The notes under the pieces: model-generated | Told to the model about the DNA's origin: nothing | What the model saw: the letters and a program-made list of their open reading frames with translations, nothing else | Database searches by the model: none | DNA from: Chloroflexota bacterium | GTDB lineage: Bacteria > Chloroflexota > UBA5177 > JANWHV01 | Direction of reading: 5' to 3' | NCBI GenBank assembly: GCA_025450375.1 | Contig: JANWHO010000218.1 | Location: forward strand, 1-7,701 | DNA: 7,701 nucleotides | Part shown: positions 1 to 6,316 of the stretch, in pieces | How positions within the stretch are numbered: the first letter of the stretch is position 1 | How the letters are laid out: every line of letters starts with the position of its first letter | Translations under genes and position numbers: made by a program

Positions 1-465
1 CCGAGCGGGCCAGCTCGGCACGGCGAGATAGGCGCCGAGGGCGCCGCATAGCAGGATGACAGTGGCCCAGAGGCGGTAGGCAGCCGCCTCGCTGATGGCA
101 GTGAGTGGGCGAAGCAGGAGCGCGAAGGGCGGTGGATCGGCATAGGGGGCGAAAGCGAACGGCGTACCGTGGCCCACCCCGCCATTGTATACTTGCTGCT
201 CCACTTGCCACAGGCTAGGCCAGTCGAAAGGGTTAACTCCGTGCCGGTCGGCGACCGCACCGGCATAGAACACCTGAAAATCGGACCCGTTCCCCCTGGC
301 CGGTAGGTAGGTGACCAGGAAGTAGAGGGCGAAGATGATCACCACCGCCATGAGCAGCGGCAGGGCCACTGGCCGGCGTGAATGGGCTCGGAGCGTCTGG
401 CCCGAGGCGGCCGGATCGGGCTGGGCCGGCGGATGCGGGGCGGCGGCATGGGCTGAGGCTGGCAC
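1..465 (-). CDS. GT87/DUF2029-like membrane glycosyltransferase, N-terminal part (runs off left edge)
   Basis: The reading frame is open from 519 down to base 1, so only the N-terminal 155 residues (counting from the GTG at 465) are present. After a Pro/Ala-rich, poorly conserved stretch (residues 1-32) comes a hydrophobic segment at about 33-53. A loop follows with Ser-Asp-Phe-Gln-Val-Phe-Tyr-Ala-Gly (61-69), Asn-Pro-Phe-Asp (78-81) and Tyr-Ala-Asp-Pro-Pro-Pro-Phe-Ala-Leu-Leu (108-117), then a second membrane segment at about 130-149. The order Asp-Phe, Tyr-Ala-Gly, Asn-Pro-(Phe/Tyr), Tyr-x-x-Pro-Pro, Leu-x-x-Pro-Leu is typical of GT87 (DUF2029) proteins. These are polytopic GT-C enzymes that use polyprenyl-phosphate sugars, often mannose, on the outer face of the membrane. 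Start choice: GTG at 465 has AGGAGG at 475-470, spaced 4 nt, and lies downstream of a promoter whose start point would fall near 511. The upstream in-frame ATG at 519 has no Shine-Dalgarno site and probably lies upstream of the transcription start. Donor and acceptor cannot be told from this fragment. Confidence 0.8.
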   Translation of the reverse strand, partial: MPASAHAAAPHPPAQPDPAASGQTLRAHSRRPVALPLLMAVVIIFALYFLVTYLPARGNGSDFQVFYAGAVADRHGVNPFDWPSLWQVEQQVYNGGVGHGTPFAFAPYADPPPFALLLRPLTAISEAAAYRLWATVILLCGALGAYLAVPSWPAR

Positions 466-517
466 CCGTCCTCCTGCGTGCTGAGCGGCGCCACGGGCCG
501 GTAACGAAACTCCGATC

Positions 518-546
518 ATGGTAGGCGCGGCTGCGAGGAACGTCAA
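518..546 (-). promoter_or_regulatory. Candidate promoter for the GT87-like gene
   Basis: Read on the minus strand, TTGACG (546-541, five of six bases of the -35 consensus) is followed after exactly 17 bases by TACCAT (523-518, four of six of the -10 consensus). Transcription would begin near 511, giving a leader of about 46 bases before the GTG at 465. This supports that start over the ATG at 519. A second TTGACG at 594-589 lacks a good partner. This is a prediction from motif match only. Confidence 0.45.
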
Positions 547-654
547 TCACCGCTATGGGTGGTAGCATCGGCTGGTGCATGCTAGTATCGTCAAGCGTGG
601 CGCGTACCTGAGACCGGTGTCCGGCGATCCCGCGAAGGTTTTTGCAAGGAGCCA

Positions 655-683
655 ATCTGACCGATCGGTCGGATCGGTCAGAT
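655..683. promoter_or_regulatory. Perfect 12-bp inverted repeat, candidate operator
   Basis: The left arm ATCTGACCGATC (655-666) and the right arm GATCGGTCAGAT (672-683) are exact reverse complements separated by GGTCG. Nested inside is a perfect 12-bp palindrome, GACCGATCGGTC (659-670), and GATCGGTC occurs twice as a direct repeat (663-670 and 672-679). No T-tract follows on either strand, so it is not a typical intrinsic terminator. A CATACT -10-like hexamer (688-693) lies just downstream on the plus strand, so a bound protein would cover the -35 side of a promoter for the 769-2600 genes. Such palindromes are typical of dimeric repressors (TetR or GntR types, for example), but no regulator gene is in view. 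Confidence 0.5.
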
Positions 684-687
684 GAAA

Positions 688-693
688 CATACT
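688..693 (+). promoter_or_regulatory. Possible -10 element for the 769-2600 unit
   Basis: CATACT matches four of six bases of the TATAAT consensus and sits five bases after the inverted repeat. No recognisable -35 box lies 16-18 bases upstream, where the repeat itself sits. A start near 700 would leave a leader of about 70 bases before the TTG at 769. Weak evidence. Confidence 0.2.
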
Positions 694-768
694 GTTCAAG
701 GTACGCCCTCAGGCATATTGTGGCATGCGTATCCGCCATATGCGGCAGGTTCCAGATGGGGGTAGCCG

Positions 769-1257
769 TTGCAGGAAGCACCGTCCCACCGCTCGGAGCT
801 CCAGTTCGCGCGGTGGTGTACCCTGGCGCTTGTGGTGCTAATTGTCGTGATCGGGGTGCCGCGGCTGTCCGTGGAAAGGCCGATTTTTCGCTCGGGTAGT
901 CTCATTCAGGCCAACGGTTCGGCGCCGGTTCCGCAGGATGACGCCAATCCTCCGGCCGTTGATCGGGCGTTCGCGGCTGCCGCGACGTTCCTGCTTCGCG
1001 ATGCTATCTGCGTGATCAGCCAGGATTCCTGGAATCGCGACTATTTTCGGGCCTCATATGTGTTGATGCCGCGTCGTGTGTGGCCGGTGGCGCCGCTGCT
1101 CGCCGCCTGGCCCCCCTCGGCCCGGATGCTGGCCCGCGCCGCGCATGATCGGCACGCGACGTGTTTACTGGTTAGCGCGGACGTGCCAGTCCCCTCCGGC
1201 TGGCACCGGGCCACCGATGGCGCTTACGCGCTGTATCTACCAGGCGAACGTCCATGA
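769..1257 (+). CDS. Single-pass membrane-anchored protein of unknown function, partner of the downstream GT-C enzyme
   Basis: This 162-residue protein has a basic N-terminus, one hydrophobic segment (about residues 15-31) and then a soluble region that should lie outside the membrane. That arrangement suggests a signal anchor. The soluble part carries Cys81, Ser-Trp-Asn-Arg-Asp-Tyr-Phe-Arg-Ala-Ser-Tyr (87-97) and Pro-Arg-Arg-Val-Trp-Pro (101-106). The pattern Tyr-x-Arg-Ala-Ser-Tyr-x-Leu-x-Pro-Arg-Arg resembles small proteins I associate with membrane sugar-transferase loci, but I cannot name a family. The start is TTG, preceded by GGGGGT (759-764 region) at about 5 nt. A TAG at 763-765 blocks extension, and later GTG codons would cut into the membrane segment. 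The stop overlaps the next gene's ATG as ATGA (1254-1257), indicating translational coupling. A role as accessory or substrate-binding partner of that enzyme is inference. Confidence 0.7.
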   Translation: MQEAPSHRSELQFARWCTLALVVLIVVIGVPRLSVERPIFRSGSLIQANGSAPVPQDDANPPAVDRAFAAAATFLLRDAICVISQDSWNRDYFRASYVLMPRRVWPVAPLLAAWPPSARMLARAAHDRHATCLLVSADVPVPSGWHRATDGAYALYLPGERP

Positions 1258-2600
1258 GTGCCCCTCTCCTCTGGTCGGTCATCGCCATCGTGGCGATTCC
1301 GCTTGCCGGCGTTCCCTGGGCGTGTTTTTTTGGACTACGGGGTTCGATGTTGCCGGCGGGCTCCTGGCTGCTTGGTTGCGGGTGGCTCGTCTCGTTGATG
1401 CTGCTGCTCAGCGCGACCCAGGGCCGCTTCTCGCGCCTCTCGCTTGCCATCCTCTGGCTGGTGGTGGTTGGGGTCGGCGTGGTCGCCTGGCGTGCCGGAC
1501 GAGGCGCGGAGACGCCGCGGAATGCGGGCTCGGCGGGAAGGGCCGGCCCGGTGCTGGCGCTGCTGACCGCGATCATCTGCGGGGTCCAGGTGGCCTATGT
1601 TTGGCTGGCCGCGGTTCGTGTGCCGCTCAGCAGTTTCGATTCATGGTCGCTGTGGGAATATAAGGGGCGCCGTTTTTGGCTGGACGGGATGGTCGGCTCG
1701 GGAACGCTCCATGACCATTCGCTCATCTTCGCCCACCCAGGCTACCCGCCGCTCCTCTCGTTGCTGATCAGTTGGGTCTATACCTGGGTAGGAGCGGCGG
1801 ACCCTTCACTGATGAAGCCGATCTTTCCCCTATTCTACGGGGCGTTGCTTGCCGCGTTCCACGAGGGGGTGCGCGCTCGGCTCGGCTCGAACCTGGCCTT
1901 GCTCGCGATGGCGGCCCTTGCCTTGCTCCCCCGGATCGCTGATTACGCGGGGACCGGCCTGGCGGACGTGCCGATGGCGGCGTTTGTGGTGGGCGCGGCG
2001 GCGGCCTATTGCGTGTACCGCGAGACAGGAGACGTCAAGTCACTGGCGGCGGCGGGGCTGCTCCTGGGGATGGCGGCCCTTACCAAGCGTGATGCGTTGC
2101 CCTATCTGGGAGCCGGTCTGGCGGCGGTCACTTTTCTCGAGGGATCCTGGACGCGGCGTGCCTGGTGTATCGCCCCCGCGCTCGGGATCTGCGCCCCCTG
2201 GTATCTCTATGTCCGGGTGACCGGCGTGCCTGATCGGGATTTCTTGCCGGTGACCGCTGCCAACCTCGGTGCGCATCTTGACCGCCTGGGGCCTATCGCC
2301 CGATTGTTCACCCTGAACCTGTTCGCCACCGATGAGTGGAGCTTCCTGTGGTATGTCCTGCTCGCTACACTGCTACTTGCCATTCCACGGAAGGCGGTCA
2401 GGGCGCCGGTACTCCTGCTCCTGGTTTTTGTGCCGCTTGTGGGGTTCGTGGGCTCGCTCAGTTTGTCAGCCTGGCCGGATTACATGCTGCACGTCCGGAC
2501 ATCCCTCGATCGGCTCATTCTTGGCACGACGCCGTTCGCCCTCTGGTTCGTGTGTGAGCAACTGGCGCCAGCGCGGAAACCTCGACGCGAAGCTCCATAG
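1254..2600 (+). CDS. Polytopic GT-C-like (GT39/PMT-type) membrane glycosyltransferase
   Basis: This 448-residue protein is hydrophobic throughout, with about ten or more apparent membrane segments (for example 5-27, 34-54, 64-80, 100-121, 165-181, 189-202, 213-228, 240-255, 265-275, 283-296, 363-377, 384-404, 420-435). The first long loop holds Phe-Asp-Ser-Trp-Ser-Leu-Trp-Glu-Tyr-Lys (128-137), where GT-C enzymes keep their catalytic acidic residue; Asp129 is the candidate. Other GT39-like marks are His-Pro-Gly-Tyr-Pro-Pro-Leu (161-167), Gly-Leu-Ala-Asp-Val-Pro (235-240) and Thr-Lys-Arg-Asp (277-280). The family transfers sugars from polyprenyl-phosphate carriers to proteins, lipids or glycans on the outer face of the membrane. 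Donor and acceptor are not readable here. The ATG overlaps the upstream stop by 4 nt and only a weak Shine-Dalgarno site precedes it, so coupling to the 769-1257 gene is likely. The gene ends 77 bases from the convergent uvrA stop. Confidence 0.85.
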   Translation: MSAPLLWSVIAIVAIPLAGVPWACFFGLRGSMLPAGSWLLGCGWLVSLMLLLSATQGRFSRLSLAILWLVVVGVGVVAWRAGRGAETPRNAGSAGRAGPVLALLTAIICGVQVAYVWLAAVRVPLSSFDSWSLWEYKGRRFWLDGMVGSGTLHDHSLIFAHPGYPPLLSLLISWVYTWVGAADPSLMKPIFPLFYGALLAAFHEGVRARLGSNLALLAMAALALLPRIADYAGTGLADVPMAAFVVGAAAAYCVYRETGDVKSLAAAGLLLGMAALTKRDALPYLGAGLAAVTFLEGSWTRRAWCIAPALGICAPWYLYVRVTGVPDRDFLPVTAANLGAHLDRLGPIARLFTLNLFATDEWSFLWYVLLATLLLAIPRKAVRAPVLLLLVFVPLVGFVGSLSLSAWPDYMLHVRTSLDRLILGTTPFALWFVCEQLAPARKPRREAP

Positions 2601-2677
2601 GGTACCCGGTGCCCCTACGACCGACGGTGAAATCTCGCCGAGTTGTACTCCCCTTACGGCGGGAGCCAGAGGGAGCG
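2601..2677. other. Short convergent intergenic gap, no clear terminator
   Basis: These 77 bases separate the stops of the GT-C gene (plus) and uvrA (minus). GGGTACCC spans the GT-C gene boundary near 2600, and weak CGCCG/CGGCG complementarity is visible, but no hairpin with a T-tract can be supported on either strand. Transcripts from the two sides may overlap or end by another mechanism. Confidence 0.4.
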
Positions 2678-5629
2678 TTAGTAGCCGACGGCCACGGTTT
2701 GTGGTGTATGGAGCACCCGCCCGAGAAAGTGCCCGGTGAAGCTGGTCGGATGATCGGCCAGATCCTCGGGGGTGCCCTCGGCGACCAGAGCGCCGCCGCC
2801 ATCTCCTCCTTCGGGACCAAGATCGATCACCCAGTCGGCGGTCTTGATCACGTCAAGGTTGTGCTCGATCACCACCACGGTGTTTCCGTTATCAACCAGC
2901 TTTTCCAGCACTTCCAGCAGCCTTGCCACATCGGCGAAGTGGAGACCGGTGGTTGGCTCGTCCAGGATGTAGAGGGTTCGCCCGGTGGAGCGTTTGGATA
3001 ACTCGGTGGCCAACTTCACCCGCTGCGCCTCGCCTCCCGAGAGTTGGGTGGCGGGCTGCCCGAGGCGAATGTAGCCCAGCCCCACGTCGTGCAAGGTGGC
3101 GAGCTTGTTCCGGAGGGCGGGGACCGGCTCGAAGAATCCCAGGGCCTCGGAAACGGTCATCTCCAAAACATCGGCAATGCTCTTGCCCTTGTAGCGGATC
3201 TCCAGTGCCTCGCGGTTATACCGTTTCCCTTTGCAGATCTCGCAAGGCACGTAGACATCGGGGAGAAAGTGCATCTCGATCTTGATGATGCCTTCACCGG
3301 CGCATGCCTCGCACCGGCCACCCTTGACGTTAAAGGAGAAGCGGCCAGGCTTGTAACCCCGGATGCGCGATTCCGGCACCTGGGCGAACAGTTCGCGGAT
3401 CGGGGTGAAAAGGCCCGTGTAGGTGGCGGGATTACTCCGCGGAGTCCGGCCAATCGGTGACTGATCGATGTCGATCACCTTGTCTAGCTGCTCCATGCCC
3501 TCGATTGTCTCATGGGCCCCTGCCCGCCTTTTCATACGGAACAGATGCTGCGCGACCGCGCTGTAGAGCACTTCGTTGACCAGCGTACTTTTGCCGGATC
3601 CCGAAACCCCGGTCACGCAGGTAAAGGTACCCAGGGGGAAGCGGACCGTCAGGTCGCGTAGGTTATTCTCGCTGGCCCCGCGGACCACCAGCGACCGGCC
3701 GCTACCGCGCCGCCGCCGATTGGGAACCGGGATCCGCCGCTGGCCGGAAAGGTATTGCCCGGTCAGCGATTCACGGCAGGCCATGATGTCTTCGATACTC
3801 CCCGCCGCCACCACATGGCCGCCGTGCTCGCCCGCCGCGGGCCCGATATCGACGATGTAGTCGGCGGTGCGCATGGTGTCCTCGTCGTGCTCTACCACGA
3901 TCAACGAGTTCCCCAGGTCGCGCAAGGTGATCAGGGTTTGCAGGAGCCGATCATTATCTCGCTGATGGAGACCGATGCTCGGCTCGTCGAGCACATAGAG
4001 GACGCCCATCAATCCGGAGCCAATCTGGCTGGCCAGGCGAATGCGCTGGGCCTCCCCACCCGACAGCGTCGTAGCCGAGCGCATAAGGGAGAGATAACCC
4101 AGACCGACATTCACCAAAAAGCCAAGCCGGGCCCGTATTTCCTTGAAGATCTGGCGCCCAATCGCCATTTCCCGCATTCCGAGCGGTGGCGGTGGTTGAA
4201 TGGCACGGGTGGCGGGATGGTAGCCCGGCTGTCCGGCCTCATCACCGCTGTCGGCGCCAACCAGGAGGGTAAACCACCGGGCGGCATCATAAATTGACAA
4301 GCAGGAGAACTCCACGATGTTCAGCCCGCCCACCGTGACCGCCAGCGACTCCGGTTTCAAGCGGGCCCCGTGGCAGGTCGTGCAGGGCACGCTGGTCATG
4401 TATCCCTCGCACTCCTCTTTATAACTGTCACTCTCACTCTCGCGATAGCGGCGGTTCAGGAGCGGGATGACTCCGTCGAAGCGGCCATCGAACTCATAAT
4501 GCCGTCCCGATTTGGTGCTATGGGAAATACGAATCTTGGTCTGCTCACCGGGGCCATACAGGATCATCTGCCGCTGGTCCTCGGTCAGTTCCTCCCAGGG
4601 GCGACGGGTACTGATCGCATGTTGCCGACAGAAGGCGCCCAGAAGAGTCGAGTAGTAGGTGCCCGTCGTCTTGGACCACGGGTGGATCGCTCCTTCATCG
4701 AGGGACAGGTGCGGATTCGGCACCACCAGGTCGGGGTCGAATTCCAGACGAGAGCCCAACCCAGTACAGGCCGGGCAGGCGCCATGGGGATTGTTGAAGG
4801 AGAAGGTTCGTGGTTCGATTTCGCCCATGCTGATCCCGCAGACCATGCAGGCGAAGTGTTCGCTGAACAGGTGCTCGGGGCCATCCATCTCGCCCACGAT
4901 AACCAGCCCGCTGCCCAGCTTGAGCGCGGTCTCCACCGAATCGGCCAAGCGTGAGGAGTCCTCGCGGGCCTCGTCTCCTTGGTCCGCGCGGTCATGAATG
5001 ATCAGGCGGTCGACCACCACCTCGACATCATGCTTCCGATTCTTGTCCATGGAGATGTCCTCGCCAAGATCGTAGATCTGGCCATCCACCCGTACCCGCA
5101 CGAAGCCGTTCCGCCGCGCGTCATCCAGGACGTTGCGGGCCTCTCCCTTCCGGCCGCGGATCAGGGGGGCGAGAATGACCACCTTGGTGCCGGGGGAGAA
5201 CCCGAGAACGGTATCCACGATCTGCTCAACTGATTGTTGACTGATCTCACGACCACATTTCGGGCAATGAGGATGGCCGATGCGCGCATAGAGCAAGCGC
5301 AGATAGTCATGGATCTCGGTCACCGTGCCTACGGTGGAGCGGGGATTCCGGCTGGTGCTCTTCTGGTCGATGGAGATCGCCGGCGAGAGCCCCTGTATAT
5401 AGTCCACGTCGGGCTTGTCCATCTGGCCGAGGAATTGGCGGGCATAGGCCGACAACGACTCCACATACCGGCGTTGGCCCTCGGCAAAGATGGTATCGAA
5501 GGCCAGGCTGGACTTTCCGGAACCCGAGAGGCCGGTGAACACCACCAGCTTCTCGCGGGGAATCGTCAAATCGATATTCTTAAGATTGTGTTCGCGAGCG
5601 CCATGCACAATGAGATGATCTTGAGGCAT
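2678..5629 (-). CDS. uvrA: UvrA, excinuclease ABC subunit A
   Basis: This is the damage-sensing ATPase of nucleotide excision repair. A UvrA dimer finds distorted DNA and loads UvrB, after which UvrC cuts. It is complete at 983 residues, slightly longer than the usual 940-970. First ATPase half: Walker A Gly-Leu-Ser-Gly-Ser-Gly-Lys-Ser-Ser (33-41), paired Cys at 122/125, zinc module Cys261/264 with Cys285/288, a Cys pair at 416/419, signature Leu-Ser-Gly-Gly-Glu (522-526), Walker B ending Asp-Glu-Pro-Ser (548-551) and H-loop His581. Second half: Walker A Gly-Val-Ser-Gly-Ser-Gly-Lys-Ser-Thr (674-682), zinc module Cys773/776 with Cys796/799, signature 863-867, Walker B Asp-Glu-Pro-Thr (890-893) and His923. 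All key residues are present. An extra Asp/Gly/Pro-rich stretch (about 457-485) explains the added length. The ATG at 5629 gives the canonical N-terminus; the Shine-Dalgarno site is weak. It is transcribed alone, with no uvrB or uvrC in view. Confidence 0.98.
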   Translation of the reverse strand: MPQDHLIVHGAREHNLKNIDLTIPREKLVVFTGLSGSGKSSLAFDTIFAEGQRRYVESLSAYARQFLGQMDKPDVDYIQGLSPAISIDQKSTSRNPRSTVGTVTEIHDYLRLLYARIGHPHCPKCGREISQQSVEQIVDTVLGFSPGTKVVILAPLIRGRKGEARNVLDDARRNGFVRVRVDGQIYDLGEDISMDKNRKHDVEVVVDRLIIHDRADQGDEAREDSSRLADSVETALKLGSGLVIVGEMDGPEHLFSEHFACMVCGISMGEIEPRTFSFNNPHGACPACTGLGSRLEFDPDLVVPNPHLSLDEGAIHPWSKTTGTYYSTLLGAFCRQHAISTRRPWEELTEDQRQMILYGPGEQTKIRISHSTKSGRHYEFDGRFDGVIPLLNRRYRESESDSYKEECEGYMTSVPCTTCHGARLKPESLAVTVGGLNIVEFSCLSIYDAARWFTLLVGADSGDEAGQPGYHPATRAIQPPPPLGMREMAIGRQIFKEIRARLGFLVNVGLGYLSLMRSATTLSGGEAQRIRLASQIGSGLMGVLYVLDEPSIGLHQRDNDRLLQTLITLRDLGNSLIVVEHDEDTMRTADYIVDIGPAAGEHGGHVVAAGSIEDIMACRESLTGQYLSGQRRIPVPNRRRRGSGRSLVVRGASENNLRDLTVRFPLGTFTCVTGVSGSGKSTLVNEVLYSAVAQHLFRMKRRAGAHETIEGMEQLDKVIDIDQSPIGRTPRSNPATYTGLFTPIRELFAQVPESRIRGYKPGRFSFNVKGGRCEACAGEGIIKIEMHFLPDVYVPCEICKGKRYNREALEIRYKGKSIADVLEMTVSEALGFFEPVPALRNKLATLHDVGLGYIRLGQPATQLSGGEAQRVKLATELSKRSTGRTLYILDEPTTGLHFADVARLLEVLEKLVDNGNTVVVIEHNLDVIKTADWVIDLGPEGGDGGGALVAEGTPEDLADHPTSFTGHFLGRVLHTPQTVAVGY

Positions 5630-5642
5630 AAAATCCAGTATA
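5630..5642 (-). promoter_or_regulatory. uvrA -10 element, probably giving a leaderless mRNA
   Basis: On the minus strand TATACT (5642-5637, five of six of TATAAT) is followed by GGATTTT and then the ATG of uvrA. The transcription start would fall at or one base before the A of ATG, so the mRNA would have essentially no leader. This agrees with the poor Shine-Dalgarno site (only TGGA). No -35 consensus is present 16-18 bases upstream. Some bacteria, Deinococcus among them, use such TANNNT boxes just before leaderless genes. Confidence 0.5.
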
Positions 5643-5657
5643 GCCGTCCACGGCTAT
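5640..5657. promoter_or_regulatory. Inverted repeat overlapping the uvrA -10 box, candidate operator
   Basis: The arms ATAGCCG (5640-5646) and CGGCTAT (5651-5657) are perfect reverse complements around TCCA. The repeat overlaps the first four bases of the TATACT element, where a repressor would block RNA polymerase. UvrA is SOS-controlled in many bacteria, so a LexA-like repressor is possible. However, this is neither the Gram-positive GAAC-N4-GTTC box nor the E. coli CTG-N10-CAG box, so the assignment is open. No T-tract follows, so a terminator is unlikely. Confidence 0.35.
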
Positions 5658-5699
5658 GGGAGAGGAGTGGGTTGTCGTCGAAAGTGGAGTAAAAGATCG

Positions 5700-5742
5700 G
5701 ACAAAAGTAGAGAGGCTCCACGCTCGTGCCGTGGAGCCTCTC
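5700..5742 (-). terminator. Intrinsic terminator of the zinc-ribbon gene
   Basis: GAGAGGCTCCACG (5710-5722) and CGTGGAGCCTCTC (5730-5742) form a perfect 13-bp stem with a 7-base loop. On the minus strand the stem is followed by TACTTTTGTC, a moderate T-tract; on the plus strand no T-run follows. It lies about 32 bases after the stop of the 5774-5995 gene and before the uvrA promoter, so it separates the two transcription units. Confidence 0.8.
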
Positions 5743-5773
5743 AATAGGCCAATAGAAGCCGGGGACGTGTTGC

Positions 5774-5995
5774 CTAGGACTCACCTGAGTCGAAAAGGAT
5801 CGAGTTCCGTGACCGGCAACGCCCACACGCTACCAGCTTATCATCAAGCGAGATTTCCCATGCGTTCGCGATCGCGTTCTGGTCACCGCGCCGCACCCAG
5901 AAGGTGCGCCGGTTACCGCAGGCGATACACACGGGCACTCGCCCCATGATCCGGCCCTCGAATGGGGCTTCTTGACGCTTAAGTAGTCTAGGCAT
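5774..5995 (-). CDS. Small zinc-ribbon protein of unknown function
   Basis: This 73-residue soluble protein has two Cys-x2-Cys knuckles: Cys23/Cys26 (Val-Cys-Ile-Ala-Cys-Gly) and Cys57/Cys60 (Ala-Cys-Gly-Arg-Cys-Arg), 30 residues apart. That is a classic four-cysteine zinc ribbon. The flanks are basic (Met-Pro-Arg-Leu-Leu-Lys-Arg at the N-terminus, Trp-Val-Arg-Arg at 33-36), compatible with nucleic-acid or ribosome contact. The region between the knuckles (Asn-Ala-Trp-Glu-Ile-Ser-Leu-Asp-Asp) looks like beta-strand sequence. The ATG at 5995 is preceded by AGAGG at 7 nt, and an in-frame TAG lies about 30 bases upstream. A strong terminator follows the stop, so it forms its own transcription unit just upstream of uvrA. 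I recognise no named family; a link to DNA repair is not shown by anything beyond position. Confidence 0.75.
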   Translation of the reverse strand: MPRLLKRQEAPFEGRIMGRVPVCIACGNRRTFWVRRGDQNAIANAWEISLDDKLVACGRCRSRNSILFDSGES

Positions 5996-6316
5996 TGCAA
6001 CACCTCTTCCGTACTCTCTAACAGCCTATCGAGATCTTTCGACACGGTGTATGCTCTTCGTGGATGTGTCGGTTACTCGCGCCGGCTCATTGCTGATAAG
6101 TGAAGCGTTCCTTGTCCCCTGGTGATAGACCAATCAATTGCTCTCGGATATTCCGCGCCTGCCTGGTCTCCCCGGAAGTGTCTCACTTCCTCGGGGGAGG
6201 GTGCGTGTTGAGTATCCTCGACGCACTTTTATCGTAATTGGACCTGGTTATCGGCGCGTTGCGTTCACGTTAAGGTTGGTTAACCTATCCCGTACCATTT
6301 TTTACAGGGCAAGTGT
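5996..6316. other. Non-coding stretch of about 320 bases
   Basis: Two open frames enter this stretch, but neither has a convincing ribosome-binding site or protein-like composition. It must hold the promoter of the zinc-ribbon gene and the 3' end of the GT4 transcript, yet I find no well-matched promoter. Visible structures are CGACAC (6040-6045) complementary to GTGTCG (6066-6071), a larger hairpin at 6168-6199, and AGGTT/AACCT around a GGTTAACC palindrome near 6270-6285. The part from about 6220 to 6310 is more AT-rich than its surroundings. No tRNA or known riboswitch was recognised. Confidence 0.5.
6168..6199. other. Strong hairpin in the intergenic region
   Basis: GGAAGTG (6174-6180) pairs with CACTTCC (6184-6190) around a TCT loop, and CTCCCC (6168-6173) pairs with GGGGAG (6194-6199), leaving a three-base bulge (6191-6193). 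This is a 13-bp stem on either strand. No T-run follows in either direction, so a classical intrinsic terminator is not supported. It lies about 120 bases beyond the GT4 stop and could stabilise a 3' end or belong to a small RNA. Confidence 0.5.

Noticed and set aside
233..781. Minus-strand open frame of 182 codons
   Set aside because: It overlaps the GT87-like frame in another register; its Arg/Ser/Pro-rich composition is typical of a GC-rich shadow frame, while the overlapped frame has family motifs.
642..899. Plus-strand open frame of 85 codons with an AGGAG nearby (647-651)
   Set aside because: It runs through the inverted repeat, is out of frame with the 769-1257 gene it overlaps, and its sequence shows no domain-like features.
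3044..3460. Plus-strand open frames opposite uvrA (here and at 3755-4297, 4370-4954, 5234-5692)
   Set aside because: They are antisense shadows of a strongly conserved gene, with no ribosome-binding sites or recognisable protein features.
5710..5742. Hairpin considered as a plus-strand regulatory RNA or operator
   Set aside because: Its position 32 bases after a minus-strand stop and the following TACTTTTGTC fit a minus-strand intrinsic terminator better.
5830..6045. Minus-strand frame starting at GTG 6045 with a plausible helical N-terminus
   Set aside because: Only its first 17 or so codons lie outside the zinc-ribbon gene; the rest reads that gene out of frame. The zinc-ribbon frame has the better start signal and intact cysteine motifs.
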